Below the pieces are notes generated by a model. That model saw nothing but the letters and a program-made list of their open reading frames with translations. It had not been told where the DNA came from and searched no databases. A stretch of 64,000 bases of DNA. It comes from Aquila chrysaetos chrysaetos (taxonomy: Eukaryota; Chordata; Aves; Accipitriformes; Accipitridae). Positions 30,401-42,400 of the stretch are shown in pieces. A program made the position numbers and the translations under genes. The stretch lies in NCBI RefSeq assembly GCF_900496995.4, contig NC_044009.1, forward strand, positions 36,293,505 through 36,357,504. Reading direction: 5' to 3'. Each line of letters opens with the position of its first letter. Position 1 is the stretch's first letter.

Positions 30401-33400
30401 CTCCCCTCCCTCCTCCCTCCCTCCTTCCTTCCTTCCTTCTCCAGGCTTGGCCCGGGGAGGGAGGGGGGCTCTGCCTGCAGTCTGCCTTCACGCCTGCCCG
30501 CCCGGGCGACGCCGGGCTCCCGCCTGCCCCGCGACCCCCCCCCCCCCGACCCCTCCGGCCGCCCCCGGCCGCCCCCCGCGCCCCCCGGGCCAGGTGAGGC
30601 TGCTCTGCCGTCTCTTTCGGATGTAGGCAGGCGAGACCCCGGATGGATTTCGGGAGCGTCATGAACCAGGTACGGGCGGGCGGCGAGGGCACGGGGGTCC
30701 CGAGCCCCCCCCCCCCCCGCCCACCGCGGGGAGGGGGTACTGCGGGGGGTGGCATCTCTTCAGGGGGCGGGGGGCCACGCGTGACATCCGAGCGGGGAGG
30801 GGTGGTGCGTGGTTGGGGGGTGTTGTCCCCCCCAGGTTGGGGGGGCGTCCCCAGTTGTCGGTCCCCCAGAGGGGGTCTCGGGGCGCGGGGGAGCTTGGAG
30901 GGGGTAACGCGATGCTCGCAGGGAGGAGGATTTGGGGAGGGGGTGAGGGCCGGTTTGCCGCCGGCTGGCAGCTGCGAGCGGCTCGGGAGGGCCGTGCCCC
31001 CCGTGCCCACCTCCCCACCTCGCCGGGGCGGTGACCCGCAGGGTGCCCCGGAGGGGGACGCGCAGGCGCTGGGGTCTGCGTCCCCTCCGAAGTGCGTAGG
31101 GACCTGTCCCTGGGGAGCAAGGGCTGCGCGGGAAAGCGGGGTCCTCCCCCGGCACCCCTCTCCCGCCCCCCGGCCGGGTGGGCGATGCCGGGCGGGTGCC
31201 TGTCACCCCCGGCGTGGGAGACACGGGAGGGGCAGTCCCTCGGCCGGGACACCCTGGCAGCCCACGGGTTAACCCCCCTCCCTGGTCCCGCCGCGGGACC
31301 GTCAATGGTTAAACCCCGGGTTAATGAGTGGCGAGGAGCCCGGCAGCCGCGGCGGGTGCCAGTCCCCCCCCCCCGTCCGCGGGCAGGGACCCCCGGCCCC
31401 TCGGCGCCGCCGGGCCCGCAGAGGGTTAAGTCCGTCAGGGCAGGTCCCGGCGCAGATGTTTTTGGGCTGTGCTCCTGGGAGAGGAAACGGCCGAGCGAGG
31501 CATCAGCCCTCTTGGTTTTAAGGGGAAAACAAGAGAAAAAAGGAGAACTGCTGCGTTCCCGGGACGCCTGATCCCGCTCGGCATCGGGGTCAGCCCCCGG
31601 TGCGGGACCGGTGACCCCGGTGTGGGTGCTGGGGGGCAGCTGGCAGGGACAGGGGGGTGACAGTGGCTGCACCCCCCGGGTCCTCATGGAGGGTGCTGGG
31701 GTGACATCTGCTGCGTGACAAGTTTGGGGGACCTGGGGGGCACCCAAACGGGCACCCCGTGTCCTTACAGTGTGGTGGCACTGGGAAGGCTGTGTGTGTC
31801 CTGCCTGGAGTCTGAAGCCATCCCTGGGGGTGACACCCCGGGGAAAGCGACTCAGGAGAAAATGAGCCCCCAGCCCGCGCGCTCTCTAACGAAGCCTCTC
31901 CGTTAGCAATCCTGCTGGCCCCCGTTTCAGGAAGGGCAGGGCTGGTGCCGCCCTGCGGGGCTGCTGCCCTCCCCAGGCAGGGCAGTGTGCCTTGGGGCTG
32001 TGCCCCTCTGTGTCCCCCCCTTTTGGGGTCCTGAGCTGAGGGGTCCGTTCGCACCTTGACTTGGAGTGGGCTGCCGGAGCAGAGCTGTGCCCTGCCCTGG
32101 GCCACCCTCTTGCTTGCTTTGCCACAGTCCCATGCCTGGCCTCGTGCAGCCCATCGCCGCGGCATCCCGTCACGGTGCCGGCAGCCCCTGATCAGCACCG
32201 GAGCCGCCCCGCTGGGTGTTGGGGCAGAGGGAGAAGAGCAGCCCCAGGGTACAGCGCCTGAGCAGGGGGGAGCGGCTCAGTGTCTGCTTCCCCCTCCTGT
32301 TCCCACACCTCCCCAACACCATAGATGGGGGACGCCAGTTTTGGGGTGCCGCTCAGCAGTTCAGTTTCACTGCAGCATACTCGGCTCCGTCCCGTGGGGT
32401 AGGGACACGGCACTGATCCCAGTCTCCATCTGCTTGGGGCTTTCCCCCCACGAGGGGACCCCCCAGGCTCAGTGCTGGGGGGCACAGACCCCCCCAGGGC
32501 AGCCAGAACTTATTTTGGCACTTTGTCCACCCCTCAAGGTGGGTCACAGCCCCACAGGCACTGGCAGGTGCCCCTGATGCCATGGGGCAGCCCAATGCCT
32601 GCAGTTGGGGTCTTTATGCCTAGGGATGGGGCTTGCCTGGTGCTCCACCAGCATGGCAAAGGGGATCTGTGGAGCAGGGCCCCACACAGGGCTTCACAGT
32701 GGGGCACAGGCAGCCTGCCAGCTTATGGGCCCATGTGCTGGCCAATCCCACATGAGTACCCATGCTCTGACCAATCCCATGTCAGAATCCATTTGTTGAC
32801 CAGTCCCATGTGAGAATGTGTGCACTGACCAATCCTGTGCTGGAATCACTGCTCTGAGCAATCCTGCATGAGAATCAGTGTTCTGACCAATCCCGTGTCA
32901 GAATCCATGTATCGACCAATCCCGTGTGAGAATCTATGCATTGACTAATCCCGTCTAAGAATCCATGTGCTGCCCTATCCTGTGTAGAATCCATGCTCTG
33001 CCCAATCTCAGGTGAGAATCCAGGCGCTGACCAATCCCATGTAAGAATCCAGGCGCTGACCAATCCCATGTAAGAATCCAGGCACTGGCCAATCCTGATG
33101 GAGCCCCCTGCAGCAGACAGTGTCCTAGCCAATCCCAGTGTGACTGCTCCCTGCCAGTCCCTGGTGCGGGAGCTGCTCCCTGGCCAATCCCGGCGGCTGG
33201 TTTGGAGCCGGGGGTTGATGAGGGGCTGGGGGATCCCCACGTTCTCCCTTGGGGCAGGCTGGTTGTGGGGTCCCTGCAGGACCAGAGTGAGGGGTGTCCC
33301 CTCTATGGGGTGGCAGCACCCATGGGTGGGTGCTGGCAGCAGGGCATGGCTGGGGCTGTGGGGCCGGTGCCAGGCAGGCGATGGCCTGTGGGGCTGGATC

Positions 33401-36400
33401 CAGACCCGCAGCCTGCAGATGTTGCCTTTTTAGGCACTGGAGCGCAGCGCGACCGTGCCTGCAGCCGGCCCTGTGCCGAGCCAGCGCCCGCTGGCAGAGC
33501 CGGGCCAGCCCCTGTCCTGGGCCTGCGGAGGCACCTCTGTCCCCCTCTTGACATCGAAAATACCCTTTTTCCCTCCCAAACAGGCCCGGGGACACTACCT
33601 TCTCCCCCTTCCCCTAGTCGGCACTTGGCAACCCTGGGGCTGATTGCTCAAACCGCCCTGGAGCTGGGGCCTGCCCTTATTTGGGTTGAAACCAGGGCTA
33701 TTTTGGTGCCGCTGCCTCCATCGCAACCCCTTGGAGCTTCCCTGTGTGTCACCTTCCCCGTCCTGTGCCATCTCGCCGTGCTGGGGCTGCTGGCCTGGCC
33801 AGCTGTGGGCTGGTTGGGGGCCATCACCCTCCTGGCCGTGCCGTGGGTGCTGGTGGTGATCCGTGGGGCCGCTGCAGGGTGGAGTGGCTGGTGTCCCTCG
33901 TGGTATCTCAGCCCTGATCTGCAGGGCTGGGCGCACTGGGTGACCTCTGTCCTGGCCCTGCTGCCGACTTCCTGGTGGGGATGGGCCATGGGGTGGCTCC
34001 CAGGGGACATACTGGGGGGGGAGACAGAGGGGATGGGGTCCGTCCCAGCTTGGGGGACATCGCTGGCACAGTGGTGGCGGCTCTTTGTTGTGCGGTACCC
34101 TCCCTGGGTACCACCAGCATCTCTTGGGCAATGCAGGGGCAGGGCAGCCTGGTGGCCTCTGCCTTGGCACGGGTGCTGCCAGGCATCCCAGCATGGAGGG
34201 GATGGCACGGTGACAGTCCCTTGCCCAGCTGTGGGGCGGGCCAGGGATGCTCGGAGGGAAGCCTGGGAGCGGTGAGACCTCCGTGCCCCGGCGTCAGCCC
34301 AGCCTGACTCACCCTGAGCCGCTGGCCAAGCCGCTCCCCGGCCCTTCAGCACAGCCGCCGGTTACCCCCACCCAAAGGGAGAAACCCCAAAAGCAGCAGA
34401 GCCCCTGAGCGCTGGTGGGGGCAGAGAGGGGCTCCGTGGTGCTGGGGTGCTGGCCCCTCCCCAGGACCCCCATGCCGGGGGGGGCCTGGGCTCCGTGTGG
34501 CCGCTCCGTTCCTTGCACACCGGGGCTGTGCCCGGCAGGGTGGAGCTGGGGCGAGGGGGGAGCGGGCGCGGATGGAAACATGCCGTCCTCTCGCCGGGGA
34601 CTTGTTGCATAAACAGGAGATTTGCCAGAGCTGCGAGAAATGTGAGGGCAGGAGCAGGCAGCACGTGGTGTGGGCAGGGGGGACCCGACCCCTGTGCAGG
34701 GCAGGGGGGTGGTCAGAGGGGCACTCTCTGAGCCCAGACCATGTAGTCCCTTATGGCTGGCAGGGGGAAAGGATGCTGCGGGTGGTCCCCCCAGGAAGGG
34801 GGGAACAGGGGTGCTGGAGAGGGGAAAACCTTCCCTGACATCCCCAACTTGGTGGCCCCGACCTGTCCCCTTAAAGTACCGTCTGCTGTGGGGTGCCAGA
34901 GTGGGGCTCCTGCTCTGCCCCACGCTGTGGCTAAGAGGGAGTTCGGCAGGGCTTGGTGGCTGCGGTAGGGCTGGAGGGGCTGGTGAGCAGGAGGATGGCT
35001 CTGGGGTGGGCTGGGAGGTTGCTCTGGCCCCTGGCTGTCCCCGGGACCCCCCTTGCCTGGGGCAGGATCTTGGGGTGAGCAGAGAGCCGTGGGGTGCATG
35101 GGGAGGTGCTGTGCAGCCCAGCTGGGACGTAAGTGGCACAAAGCTCAGGCGACGTTGCTAGGGAGGAAGAGGTCCCCCATGGGGTGACGTGGGACCCCAT
35201 GAGCTTCCCCATGGGGTGACGTGTGCTGAGCTGGCGTTGGTGCCACCCCAGCATCGTCCCGTGGGACACCGATGCGGCCACTGAGTCACCGTCCTCTCTG
35301 GCAACAGCATTTCCAGCCTGCAGGGTGGTTTGGGCAGGGGGACCCTCTTCCTGGGGGCTGAAGGGAGTAAGGTGGCTTGCTCCCCTCTTTTGGGGTCCAC
35401 ATCCCTTCTGGGTAGGGGGGCCAGGAGGGCTGTGCCTGCCTGACGCTGGCTTGCTTTGTGGGGTGGTCCGGGATGCCGAGGGGGTCCTTTTTGACAGCAT
35501 GTCTCCGGCTCCGACTGCAGCAGCTGGGCTGGCTTGCCGGTGTCTCCGTGCCTGGCTGTTGGGAAGCGGCTCCCGTGTGCCGGGGTCTGCGCAAGAGCCG
35601 GGGCTCCCGGCATCGCAAGGGTCAGCACCGGCCCGGATATCAGCCGGCTCGGGAATGTTTATCGGAGCTCCTGGGGAAGGGAAAAACAAAAACCGCCACC
35701 CAAAGGAAGGGATATGCGTCAGAGATGGGCCTGCATTGCCCACCAGCAGCCGGGCGGGCTGTGCCACGGGCTGCGGGCCAGCGCTCGCTCCACTCCGGCA
35801 GCCCGGCCGGGGGGGACACCTGCAGTCCCCCAGCCCACCCTGTGTCCAGTGCTACACCGACCCAGCCTGCTCCCGAATTGCAGGGCCCCTCCATGGAGGT
35901 TTGTACCCCCCCAGCCCCGCTGGCATCCCATGTGCTGGGGCTATAACCTGTGGGGATGCTCCAGCTGGAGCAGGACCTGGCAATGCCCCTGGTCATCTCC
36001 GTGGCTGCAGAGGTTATTTTGCTGAGGGAGGAGGAGGAGGGAGAGGAAGGATTTGGGAGGGAGGGAGATGTGAGTGGTGGTTGCAGCATGGAGAAGGCTC
36101 TGCGCTGTCTCATCACTGGGTACGGCGTGGATGTCCGCATCCCTCCAGCCTCGCTCAGCGCTTGTGAACCAGTGCCGAAGTCCCGGCGGGGATCTGGGGT
36201 GCAGAGGCCGTTCCCTGAGCTGCAGCTGGTGAGGTTTGGTGGAGGAGGGCTCCCATGGGCTGCTCTGTCCTGGGGTGGTGCGGCCAGGGGCTGCCCCGGG
36301 GGTTTGCCGGCCAGGTGTTTACTTCTGAGCTGGGACATCTCCCAGGTATGGTGACAGCTGGCTATGAGCGAGCGAGCCCATCATTGCTCTCCAGGGCAAG

Positions 36401-39400
36401 GCTGCAGGGTGTGCCCAACCCTTTACGAGACATCAGAGAGTCCCCACCACTCGTGGCCGTGGGGCCTCGTTCTCTGGGAAACTGATTTTGCTGCTTGGCA
36501 AAACCTGGGTCTCAAGGTGGTGGCTCACGGGATGTGGCTGCTGGGAGGGATGGGGCTGTGACCTGGGGGGCAGGGGCCGTGGGGGGCTGGTGGGGTGGGC
36601 GGCAGCCCCGCTGCGCCTCGTTCCTCGCATTCCTGGGCAGGGCTGCTGGGCGGTGGGGTCGCGGCGGTGGGGGCCGGGCAGCAGGAATGCAAACACCGGA
36701 GCGGGGTGGGGGGGGAGAAGAAAGGCCGCTTGTCTGCTGCGGCGAGGCAAAGCCTGGACCAGGGGTGTGCAGGTCTCCCCGCCTTTCCCACCCCTCCCTG
36801 CACCGGGGGCGGGGCGTGGGGGTCCCTGGGGATGGAGGTGGCGGTGGTCCTGGGGGTCTGTGTGGTCCTGTGTGGGGTGATGCTCTCACTGGTCCTGCGT
36901 CAGGAGTTCAGCTTCCCTAGGAAGGGGTCCATTGCCTGGGGCTGGGTCTTTTCCCTTCGTCCTTGAACCTGGGCCGTGTTTGAGCCAAACTTGAGAGAGG
37001 GATGGAAGCTGAAAACAGCGTTATGTTCCTGCAGTCCTCATAAAACTGCCTTTCTGGGATGCGAGAGTGCCGTACAACCCGGGTTGGTGGCTCCTGTGGA
37101 TGGGAGGAGTGGTGTCGGGTGAGCACAGGCCCATATTAGACATCAGAGAATCCGCTAGAGCAGGGAAATACAACCACGGGCACCCCAGTTTTCTCCCTTC
37201 TCCAGCCGAAGGAGCATTCGTAGCCTGCAAACCTCCTGGTGCCGACAACGGAGGAGGGGTGGGCACGGACCCTACCTGTATGTGGGACCAGCGTGTCCCA
37301 TGGTAGGGGAGCTGCGCATCTCCCCCCATTACCAGCCTTGGGAGCTGGGGCTTGATGGGGGCTGGGGGGTCTTGTTTGAGCATCCCCGGGGGAAGAGCGC
37401 GGCAGTGTGCGGGGCACAGTGCGGGGTACGGCACGGCCCTCGCTGGCCCCGTCCGCAGCGGCTCGCTGCCGGAGAACATTCCAGGGAGGCTGGCGCGGGG
37501 CCAGCGCCGCGGGGCAGGGAAAGGGGCCTTTTATGGAAGCGTTTCTGCATTAGAATAAAATCATAATAATAATGCGCAGGGGAAGGGAGCAGGAGGAGGA
37601 GGAGGAACCCCTGAAGAAAACAGGGAGGCGGGATGGGAACAGGCTGGTGGCCGGGGAGGGGGCAGGCGCTGTGCATCACCCTGTGGGGACCGGGATGGGG
37701 TGGGATCTGGGTGCTCTGAGTGGGGTGCTTGGGGGAAATCCTGCTTTTTATGGCCCCGGGCAGGGGAGGCTGAGCAGAGTGCGGGGGGTCCCCGTGCTGC
37801 CATGGTGGGGGACCAGCCCCTGAGCGGTGTTTGGTGCGTTGGTTTGATCCTGGGACGGGGCAGGGGATGGCTGGGTGGGGGTCACCACTCCTGGGGACAC
37901 ACGGAGGTGTTCAGAGGGGATGAAGTGCCCCAAATCAAACTCTGCCACTACCGCTGGCGTCTTTGGGCCCACGCAGGGCTGGAGCGGTTGTTCCTGCTGC
38001 CCTCGGCACCGACAAACAAGGCGCTGCCTCTCCCACCCTGGCGTGCCGCTGCTTCCCGGCGGACTGGGGTGCACGCAAAACCCAAGGTTAATTGTCAGTA
38101 ATTGCCGCTGGTAATTAAGGTAACAATAGCTGGGCTGTTCAGCTGGCGGCTGCAGGAGTGCTCACGAGGCCGCGCTGGGGTTTGTTCCAGGAGCCGCTCT
38201 TGGCATCAGTCGGCCACCCCGCGCCATGCCGTGCCCTGCTGCGCCCGCCCGGGGCTGGGGCTGCCCGGGCTGCCCGGCCGAGGACGAATGGCACTGCCGC
38301 CGTGGTCCCCAGCCTGCTCCCGTTACCAGGGAGCCCAGCCTTGACCTTGGGATGCTGCCCGTGCTCCTGCCCGGGGCGGCAGGACCATGGGCCATGGGCC
38401 ATGGGCCACGGGTGCCCCTGTCACCCCCTTGGGCGGGCGCTGGGTTTGCTCGGGGTGGGGGGTGGATGGTGCATCCCAGCCCCTTCCCATGCCCTGTGCT
38501 GGGGTGGGGGCTGTAGGGACTAATCCTGGCCCTGTTTCTGCTTCTTTGCAGGCTGTGACCCCCTGCTCCCCCGCCGTCAACTATGAACCGGTAAGCGAGC
38601 CCCCACCCCGTGAGCGGTGGGTGGCAGGCAGGGCTGTGGGGACGCTTGGTGGGATGGGACATCCTGTTCTGCACTGGGCATGGGGCTTTCTCTGCCTGGG
38701 GGCTTCAGGGTGTGAGTCCCCCGCCCCCAAAATCACAGGGGTCCCGTGCTGGCGGTAATGGCACTCCCCCATTTTGGTGCTGTGCCCCCCAGCATTGCTC
38801 GCTGCAGGGCATCCCACGTCTGAGCAGCACGAGTTGGGGCAGCCCAGCCATCATGGGACTCCTGGAGTTGGAGCTTTTGGGGAACAGGGGCTTGTGGGGT
38901 TGCTGGGAGGGACAGGCAGATGGGACGTGACCAGCCTGGGCTCTGGGGTCCCCCGGCGCCGAGGGCCTCCCCTCCCTGGCCAGTGCCGGGGCGGTTTCTT
39001 GCACGCCCGGAGATGGCTCTACCAGATGTGCCTTTGGCTCGGGGCGCCCAAGGCCGTGTGTTTGCAGCCCTTGTTATTGTCACCCGCTTCTTTTGTCCCT
39101 CCTGGGGACCTTTAATGAGCAGCTGGGGCCAGGGCGACGCACAGCCCTTCCCACCCTGTCCTCTCCGGACACCGGGAAAAGTGTTGGACGTCCCATCTCC
39201 GTTCACCCCGTCTTGGGGAGGACGGGAGCAGGGGTGATAGGTGGGCGGCCATGCTCCCTTGCCACACTGCTCCGGGCCACGGCAGTGCTCCAGGGATGAC
39301 AGTGCACGGGGATGGTGCTGGGAGCAGGACCACGCCCGGGGCAGAATTTTGGAAAGCGTGGCACTGTGGTGCCCTCCAGGCAGCATCTTGCCGGCAGAGC

Positions 39401-42400
39401 AGCCCCCCTGCCCCGTTCCCAGCCCGGCCGTGCCCGTGGCAGCGGGCAGAGCGGGCACGTGGCAGCGGGGAGGCTGGCATTGCCTGGGGCCGGCGCGGCC
39501 GCCCTTCCTTCTTGCTCCGGACGTGTGCCAAGGCTTGCTGGGGCAGGCGCCGGGGAGAGGAGTCCCTGGCAGAGTTTCAGCTCTGGGCTCAGCAGCCTGG
39601 CAGTGCCAGGGTGGCCGTGCCCCACGCGGGGCTCTGGGCTGGGCACCCCGTAGCTGAGCAGGGGTCTCACCCAAAAAGTGGGTTTAGGGTATGGCCCCCT
39701 GCGAGCTCACGAGGGCAGCACATGAGCCCAAGTGTGTGAGGGGATGGGGTGGGAGCAGAGCATGCTGCCCGCCCCGGGGCCTCATGGTGGTTATCTGCCC
39801 TGGGTTTAATCTCTGCCTGCACCCCCCCCCACCCCTGCCAGCCTCCTCGGGCACTTATCACCAGCAAAAACATGTTAGCTTTGAGCTGGGACCGTTACTG
39901 CGGCTTCAGGAGGAAATCGAAAGGGGTTTGCCCTGGCCCTGCTGCCAGGACCGGAGCAGCCCGGTCTCTGTCCCCCTGGTCCCAAGACCCCCATAAGCCA
40001 CCCAGCTGGGTCCCTTTGCTGCGCCACCCCCAGGCACCCCAACCAGCTGCCCCAGGCAGAGGTATCTGTACCCCTGCTCCCTATATTTGGGGTCTGGACA
40101 CTCTCCCCAACCCCGGGAAGTTAATTCCTATCCCTGGCCCCATTTCAAAGCTCTCTGTGGACTCCAGTGGCGTGTCACCAAATTTGCCCCTTTTTTGAGC
40201 ATCTCGGACCCCTGCTCTGCTCCCGCCAGCCCCGTGGGGCCGGGTTTGTCTCGGAGAGCTGGCCCTGCCGGCGGCCAGGCTGGGTGTGGGACCGCGCCAG
40301 GCTCGCCCCGTTGTTTACGTCCTGGCTGTGGGGTCTGACCCTGCAGGATCCGGATGGGATCCTGGAGGTTGGAGGGGGGCACCGGGTGCCCGCCATGGAG
40401 CGGGTGCAGGGTTTGGCTGAGTGCTCTCCAACCATGACAGCGGTCCAGCGCGGGGGGCGGCTGCCAGGAGGCAGGATGGCAGCGCTCTCGGCACTGAGCA
40501 TTGCCCCGGCTCCAGGGTTGCTCAAAACTTGGGTTTCGAGGGATTCCCGACCTTTAGGAAGAGCGGACATGTTGGCAGGCAGGGAAGGAAACGGGACGTG
40601 GTGCATTTCCTAGGAAGGGCCAGAAATAGCCAGGGGGAAACTTTTGACCCCGGCCCCTGCTCTATGTGTGTGTGTCTCAATCTCTCTCTCCTTCTCTCTC
40701 GCTTGCCTTTTTCTCACCCTCCCCTTCCTCCTGCCTGCCTGCCTGCAGCCGTCCCCAGGGGAGAGCATCACGAAGCAGGTAGACACCCCGGTAAGTGCTA
40801 CCAGTTGCGGAGGCTGATCTCTGCCTTGAGACCTCCTGGAGGGTCACTTGTGCCTGTCCCATTGCCGCAAGCACTCCCTGCAGCCAAAATCTCTCAGCCT
40901 GGGATGCCCCTGTGGTCCCCCAACCTCCCTGGCACCCCCCAGCCCTCCCTCCCTGCTAGCCAAGGTGATGATGGCCATGCCAAAGGCCAGGTGAGGTGCC
41001 CAGGGGTGGTGGCAGAGGCAGTGGCGGAGGCCAGTGGAGGGGGGGGCTGGGGCTTTTGCTGCAGAGCCGGCTTTCCTGTCTTGGAGCCGGGGATACGTTA
41101 TTTAATCTGTGGACATGAAATTGCTAAGACAGTGTAGACAAACGCCCTGCCAAAATCAACGCGGACGGCTTCCCCCTGCCCGCAGCAAGCTCAACGGCCT
41201 CCCTGTGCGCTGGGGCTGGGACATGAGGGATGGAGGCAGAGCGGTTCCCAAGAGGAAGAGGGTTAAAGCCTTCCTCACCTGGGAGCTGTCTTTACCACAT
41301 CTCTTTGGTTGTCCAGCCTATGTTTCTGATCCCTCTCTGATCCCTCTCCTGAACTGGAGAAAGAGCATTCACGTCTGGAAAAATCCAGCAGGACAGTCAG
41401 GAGCCCCCTTTGACGGCTTTGCTCTCTTTTGGGGGAAGTTTCCTGCTATTTCTGCAGCCTTTCTCATGCTTTGCATCACCCTTTCCAGGCAGAAGGGGCC
41501 TGCGCTTTTCAGATGCTGCCTAGAGCCTGGGGACATGCCGAGCCAGCCTGGGGCTGGGAGGCAGATGCTCGATGGAGCTGGCAGGGGGGTCTTCAACCCA
41601 ACATGGCTGGGACCAGCCTGTCCTGTGCTGGGCTGGGCTGGGACATACTGGCTTGGCTGGGATCTCTGCTCCAGAGGGGACCTTTGCAGGGTCTCGCAGC
41701 CCGGTGATGGGCAGGAGTGTTTAATAACACGAGCGCTTGCTCCTATCAGCTGATTGTGGGCTGACTCTTCCTCGCGCAGGGGCTGGCGGCAGAGACGGCA
41801 GTGCAGCTGCGGTTAGATCGGGGGGGGGAGCGGGGCAGAGCCAAGGGGCTCCTGCCAGGGCGGGGGACGCTGGAGGGCCCTGGCCGCAGGCACCCGCTCC
41901 CCTGGGCCGGGAGGGTGCCTGGAGTGGAGACGCCATGCCGTGGAAATGGATTAGCAAGGGTCTCGCCACCGCCATCAAGGTATGGAGAGGGAGAGGGGCT
42001 CTGGCGTCCCCGTCTTGCTCACTCTCCAGTGCCTCAGTTTCCCCACGTGGGAGAGGGGGATGAGTCCCGATTGCCCCATGTCAGCTCCTCCGTCGGGCAA
42101 GGCTGCGGTTTGGGAGGCTGCTGCCGCCGGGCAGGGTGACAGGGGCTGATGGGGCTCCCCTGGCTGGTGGGTGCAGGTGGGGGACCCCAGATGTCTCCTG
42201 CTACAAAGGTTTGGGGCAGAGCAGAGCCCGCAGTGGGGATCCCATCCTGGTCACCGTTGGGTGACACAGGGACGAGCCCATGCTCAGGATCAAGCTTCTG
42301 CACGCACCCTGGCTCTGCCTCGGGAAGTTTTTAACTTTTTGCTGCATTTTAACTCCTCCTTTGCCCCCTGTGATGCTGGGGGGCTTCTGGGGTGAGCAGG

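Larger units (their letters stand above)
23134..30642 (+). other. TNS1 intron between C1 exon and MDFGSVMNQ exon
   Basis: No exon was found. It holds a short tandem array at 24085-24232, the CATG-rich alternating tract at about 26480-26700, a 31-base G-run at 27398-27428, and several copies of the dispersed GGGGAAACTGAGGCA core. The final kilobase becomes CpG- and pyrimidine-rich and belongs to the next promoter. Confidence 0.5.
30670..38551 (+). other. TNS1 intron with CCAAT array and CArG sites
   Basis: No exon was recognised. The long plus-strand open frame at 33202-34275 has no domain and arises from GC-rich composition. Notable noncoding content is the 29-base array at 32736-33104, perfect CArG boxes at 33425, 33675 and 37527, and an A/T-rich block near 38086. 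Confidence 0.5.

Noticed and set aside
32736-33104. CRISPR-like regular repeat
   Set aside because: Units are contiguous with gradual substitution and have no unique spacers; vertebrate context. It is an ordinary tandem array.
33202-34275. 357-residue plus-strand open frame
   Set aside because: It has no recognisable domain and no family resemblance. Stop codons are rare in DNA of this composition, and it overlaps the CArG cluster.
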